Translations under genes and position numbers: made by a program | Notes under the pieces: generated by a model | Database searches by the model: none | Seen by the model: the letters and a program-made list of their open reading frames with translations, nothing else | Told to the model about the DNA's origin: nothing | Shown: one piece after another, positions 62,290-64,000 of the stretch | Numbering within the stretch: position 1 is the first letter of the stretch | Layout: each line of letters begins with the position of its first letter | Assembly (NCBI RefSeq): GCF_007856155.1 | Contig: NZ_CP042266.1 | Coordinates: 6,572,001-6,636,000, forward strand | Reading direction: 5' to 3' | From: Streptomyces qinzhouensis | Lineage (GTDB): Bacteria; Actinomycetota; Actinomycetes; Streptomycetales; Streptomycetaceae | DNA: 64,000 nt

Positions 62290-63588
62290 ATGAAGCGGTA
62301 CGAGCACCACCGCGAACGGTTACTGACCTCATCCAGGCCAATGCCGGACTTCGAGGTCGTGGCGACGCAGGGGCCGTGGCTTCACCGCGCGAACGGCGCC
62401 CGAATCTTCGACGGGTCGAGCGGGCTGCTCTGCGCCAACGTCGGGCAGAGCAGCCCCGCGGTTCGCACCCGCGTCGAGCAGCAGTTCTCCCGCTACTCGT
62501 TCGGCGGCGCCGCCGTGGTGCGGCCCCACGTCCAGATGGAGCTGATGGACCGCCTGTGCCGGGCCGTGGGCCGCCCGGAGGACTCTGTGGCTCTGACCAC
62601 GTGCGGGACGCTCGGCGTCGAGGTGGCCATCGCTCTGGCGCGGAACATCGCCCGCGTCCGCGACGGGAAACAGCGCGGGGACATGGTCACCTCGACCCTG
62701 AGCTACCACGGGAACTCGGCGCTGACCCTCGCCCTGTCCGGGAATCATGCTCGTCGGCCGCGCCCCGAGGACGCGCTCGGCCTTGGCCCCGGCTTCCCGG
62801 CGCCCTACCCGCCCACCCACGCCCCCGCCCATCCGGGGCGCGGCTGCGACGCGTCGTGCGCGCAGGAGATCGCGGAGGAGATCGACCGTCGCGGCGCCCA
62901 GAACGTGGCCGCGGTGCTGATCGAGCCCGTCAACGGGACCACGGGGGGCGCGTTCGTGCCGCCCGACGGCTACCTGAAGCGGGTGTCGGAACTGTGCCGG
63001 GAACGGGACGTCCTCGTCGTCCATGACGAGGTCCTGACCGGGTTGTGGCGCACCGGAACCTCACTCGCCAGTCGGCACTGGGAGGGCTGTGAGCCGGACA
63101 TGGTGATTCTGTCCAAGGGGCTGGGCGCCGGATACACCGGGGTGGGCGCTGTGCTGGTGTCGCCCGGCCCGGCTGAGTGGCTGCGGCACGAGCGGGCCGA
63201 TCCGCTGCCCGCGATGGGCACCATGGCCACCCATCCGCTCATGGCGGCGGCGTGCCTGGGCGTCCTCGATGAGCTGGAAGCGATCGACCGGTCCGCGTTT
63301 ACCGCGCGCGGGAAACGCCTCGGCGAGGCCCTGACGCTCCTGAACGGCACAGGGCCGGTGCTGGATGTCCGTGGATTGGGCTTCCTCTACGGCGTGGAGG
63401 TCGCCCCCGGCACGCTCTGGCGCGTGATGAAGGCCGCGGAGGAGAGGGGAGTGTTCTTCTATCCGTTCACCGGAGCCGGAGACCCGGTCAGCGAGGGCCT
63501 GGTCGTCGCTCCCCCGCTCACCGCCACCGATGACGACATCGCCTTCCTGACCACGGCCTTGGCCGACGCGCTGAACACCGTGGGTTGA
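62290..63588 (+). CDS. Class III (acetylornithine-type) PLP-dependent aminotransferase
   Basis: 432 residues. PLP motifs are complete: CGTLGVEVAIALARN, STLSYHGNSALTL, VLIEPVNGTTGG, DVLVVHDEVLTGLWRTG and the PLP Lys in VILSKGLGAGY. These enzymes move an amino group to or from the terminal carbon of an amino acid or amino sugar. A segment with CDASC (near residues 182-186) within a Pro/His-rich insert is unusual. It starts 84 bases after the Sir2-like gene and probably forms an operon with it; the nucleotide-sugar dehydrogenase gene downstream has its own upstream dyad and hairpin. Confidence 0.9.
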   Translation: MKRYEHHRERLLTSSRPMPDFEVVATQGPWLHRANGARIFDGSSGLLCANVGQSSPAVRTRVEQQFSRYSFGGAAVVRPHVQMELMDRLCRAVGRPEDSVALTTCGTLGVEVAIALARNIARVRDGKQRGDMVTSTLSYHGNSALTLALSGNHARRPRPEDALGLGPGFPAPYPPTHAPAHPGRGCDASCAQEIAEEIDRRGAQNVAAVLIEPVNGTTGGAFVPPDGYLKRVSELCRERDVLVVHDEVLTGLWRTGTSLASRHWEGCEPDMVILSKGLGAGYTGVGAVLVSPGPAEWLRHERADPLPAMGTMATHPLMAAACLGVLDELEAIDRSAFTARGKRLGEALTLLNGTGPVLDVRGLGFLYGVEVAPGTLWRVMKAAEERGVFFYPFTGAGDPVSEGLVVAPPLTATDDDIAFLTTALADALNTVG

Positions 63589-63651
63589 CCCGTCCGTTGC
63601 CGCGTTCGGGCCATCTTCCACAACCCGCTTCGAACACTTCAACGAACCTGT

Positions 63652-63675
63652 GTGCAGGTCAATTTGGGCCTGCAC
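63652..63675. promoter_or_regulatory. Operator-like inverted repeat upstream of the nucleotide-sugar dehydrogenase
   Basis: GTGCAGG-10-CCTGCAC is a perfect dyad overlapping a possible -35 (TTGGGC, 63664-63669), with TAGCGT (63685-63690) as a possible -10. It may control the dehydrogenase separately from the aminotransferase. Confidence 0.45.
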
Positions 63676-63688
63676 GACACCCGATAGC

Positions 63689-63722
63689 GTCGGGGGTGCA
63701 CCGGTTCCGGTGTACCCCCGAC
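63689..63722. terminator. Strong hairpin before the nucleotide-sugar dehydrogenase
   Basis: A 16-bp stem with a two-base loop (63705-63706) and one G-T pair lies 100 bases after the aminotransferase stop and 21 bases before the next start. It can end the aminotransferase transcript or act as a leader hairpin of the next gene. Confidence 0.5.
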
Positions 63723-63743
63723 GGGACAAGGACAATCCTGCAC

Positions 63744-64000
63744 ATGCGCCTTTCCGTGATCGGCTGCGGTCACCTTGGCATCCCGCACGCGGCGGCGATG
63801 GCCGAACTGGGCCACGAAGTCATCGGCGTGGACGTCGACCAGACCAAGGTCGACCGGCTCAACGCCGGCGAATGCCCCATCTACGAGACCGGACTGCCGG
63901 AACTGCTCGCCCGCCACACCAAGGGCGGGCGCCTGCGGTTCACCACCGACATCCGTGAGGCCGCCGCTTTCGCCGAGCTCCATTTCATCGGCGTCGGCAC
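63744..64000 (+). CDS. UDP-glucose/GDP-mannose-type nucleotide-sugar dehydrogenase (partial, 5' end)
   Basis: Only the first 85 residues are in the window. The N-terminus is a Rossmann fold (MRLSVIGCGHLGIPHAAAMAELGHEVIGVDVD, GxGxxG pattern) followed by KVDRLNAGECPIYETGLPELLARH and the start of the FTTDIREAA helix, the typical opening of UDP-glucose 6-dehydrogenases. The enzyme oxidises a nucleotide sugar to a uronic acid with NAD+. The active-site Cys lies beyond the window. With the aminotransferase and Sir2-like genes it suggests an amino-sugar or uronate-containing product. Confidence 0.92.
   Translation, partial: MRLSVIGCGHLGIPHAAAMAELGHEVIGVDVDQTKVDRLNAGECPIYETGLPELLARHTKGGRLRFTTDIREAAAFAELHFIGVG

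Overview
The window is very GC-rich DNA with G/C-saturated third codon positions, frequent GTG and TTG starts, purine-rich ribosome binding sites, Tat-type signal peptides and many secreted proteins. The gene families (TIGR04222 membrane proteins, MmyB-type XRE regulators, ROK regulator, DUF1062, ricin-lectin proteins) point to Streptomyces or a close relative. No rRNA or CRISPR array is visible; there is one tRNA.

Layout. 1-7.9 kb: the end of a membrane/phosphatase-like protein, three small proteins, an MmyB-type XRE regulator beside an ImmA/IrrE-like metalloprotease gene, a NAD(P)-binding protein divergent from a cupin-AraC regulator, a methyltransferase and a small ricin lectin. 8-15.7 kb: aldo/keto reductase, LLM oxidoreductase, long-chain acyl-CoA ligase, FdhD, a stand-alone KAS III-like enzyme, a Cys-rich secreted protein and a Nudix hydrolase.

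15.8-27.7 kb is a sugar-use locus: ROK regulator, a ribose-type ABC importer (ATPase, permease, lipoprotein), a Gfo/Idh/MocA dehydrogenase, a TIM-barrel isomerase and a 1242-residue secreted protein joining a PQQ-dependent sugar dehydrogenase-like propeller, PKD, carbohydrate-binding, ThuA and DUF1080 (3-keto-disaccharide hydrolase) domains. A 3-keto-sugar route is the natural reading.

27.9-36.6 kb is a tightly packed eight-gene operon that looks like an actinobacterial form of the ebo cluster: inositol-3-phosphate-synthase-like protein, UbiA-type prenyltransferase, sugar isomerase, EboA, TatD hydrolase, EboE, alkaline-phosphatase-superfamily phosphodiesterase and a Tat-exported isomerase.

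36.9-43.3 kb looks like a decayed genomic island next to tRNA-Leu(GAG): a frameshifted integrase-like gene, a class I terpene cyclase, a class II (DVDD) terpene cyclase whose 3' end runs into a broken IS5-type transposase, and two damaged secreted-protein genes. The terpene genes use less GC-biased codons than their neighbours. A P450 of the terpene-oxidising type lies 5 kb further on.

43.4-54.7 kb carries an MDR oxidoreductase, a large ricin-lectin secreted protein, the P450, a secreted alpha/beta hydrolase-like protein and small proteins of unknown role. 54.7-58.4 kb is a tandem array of four paralogous TIGR04222 membrane proteins with Cys/Gly-rich tails. 58.5-64 kb has a small alarmone-hydrolase-like HD protein and an XRE/TPR regulator divergent from a Sir2-like gene, followed by a class III aminotransferase and a nucleotide-sugar dehydrogenase cut by the window end, probably the edge of a biosynthetic cluster.
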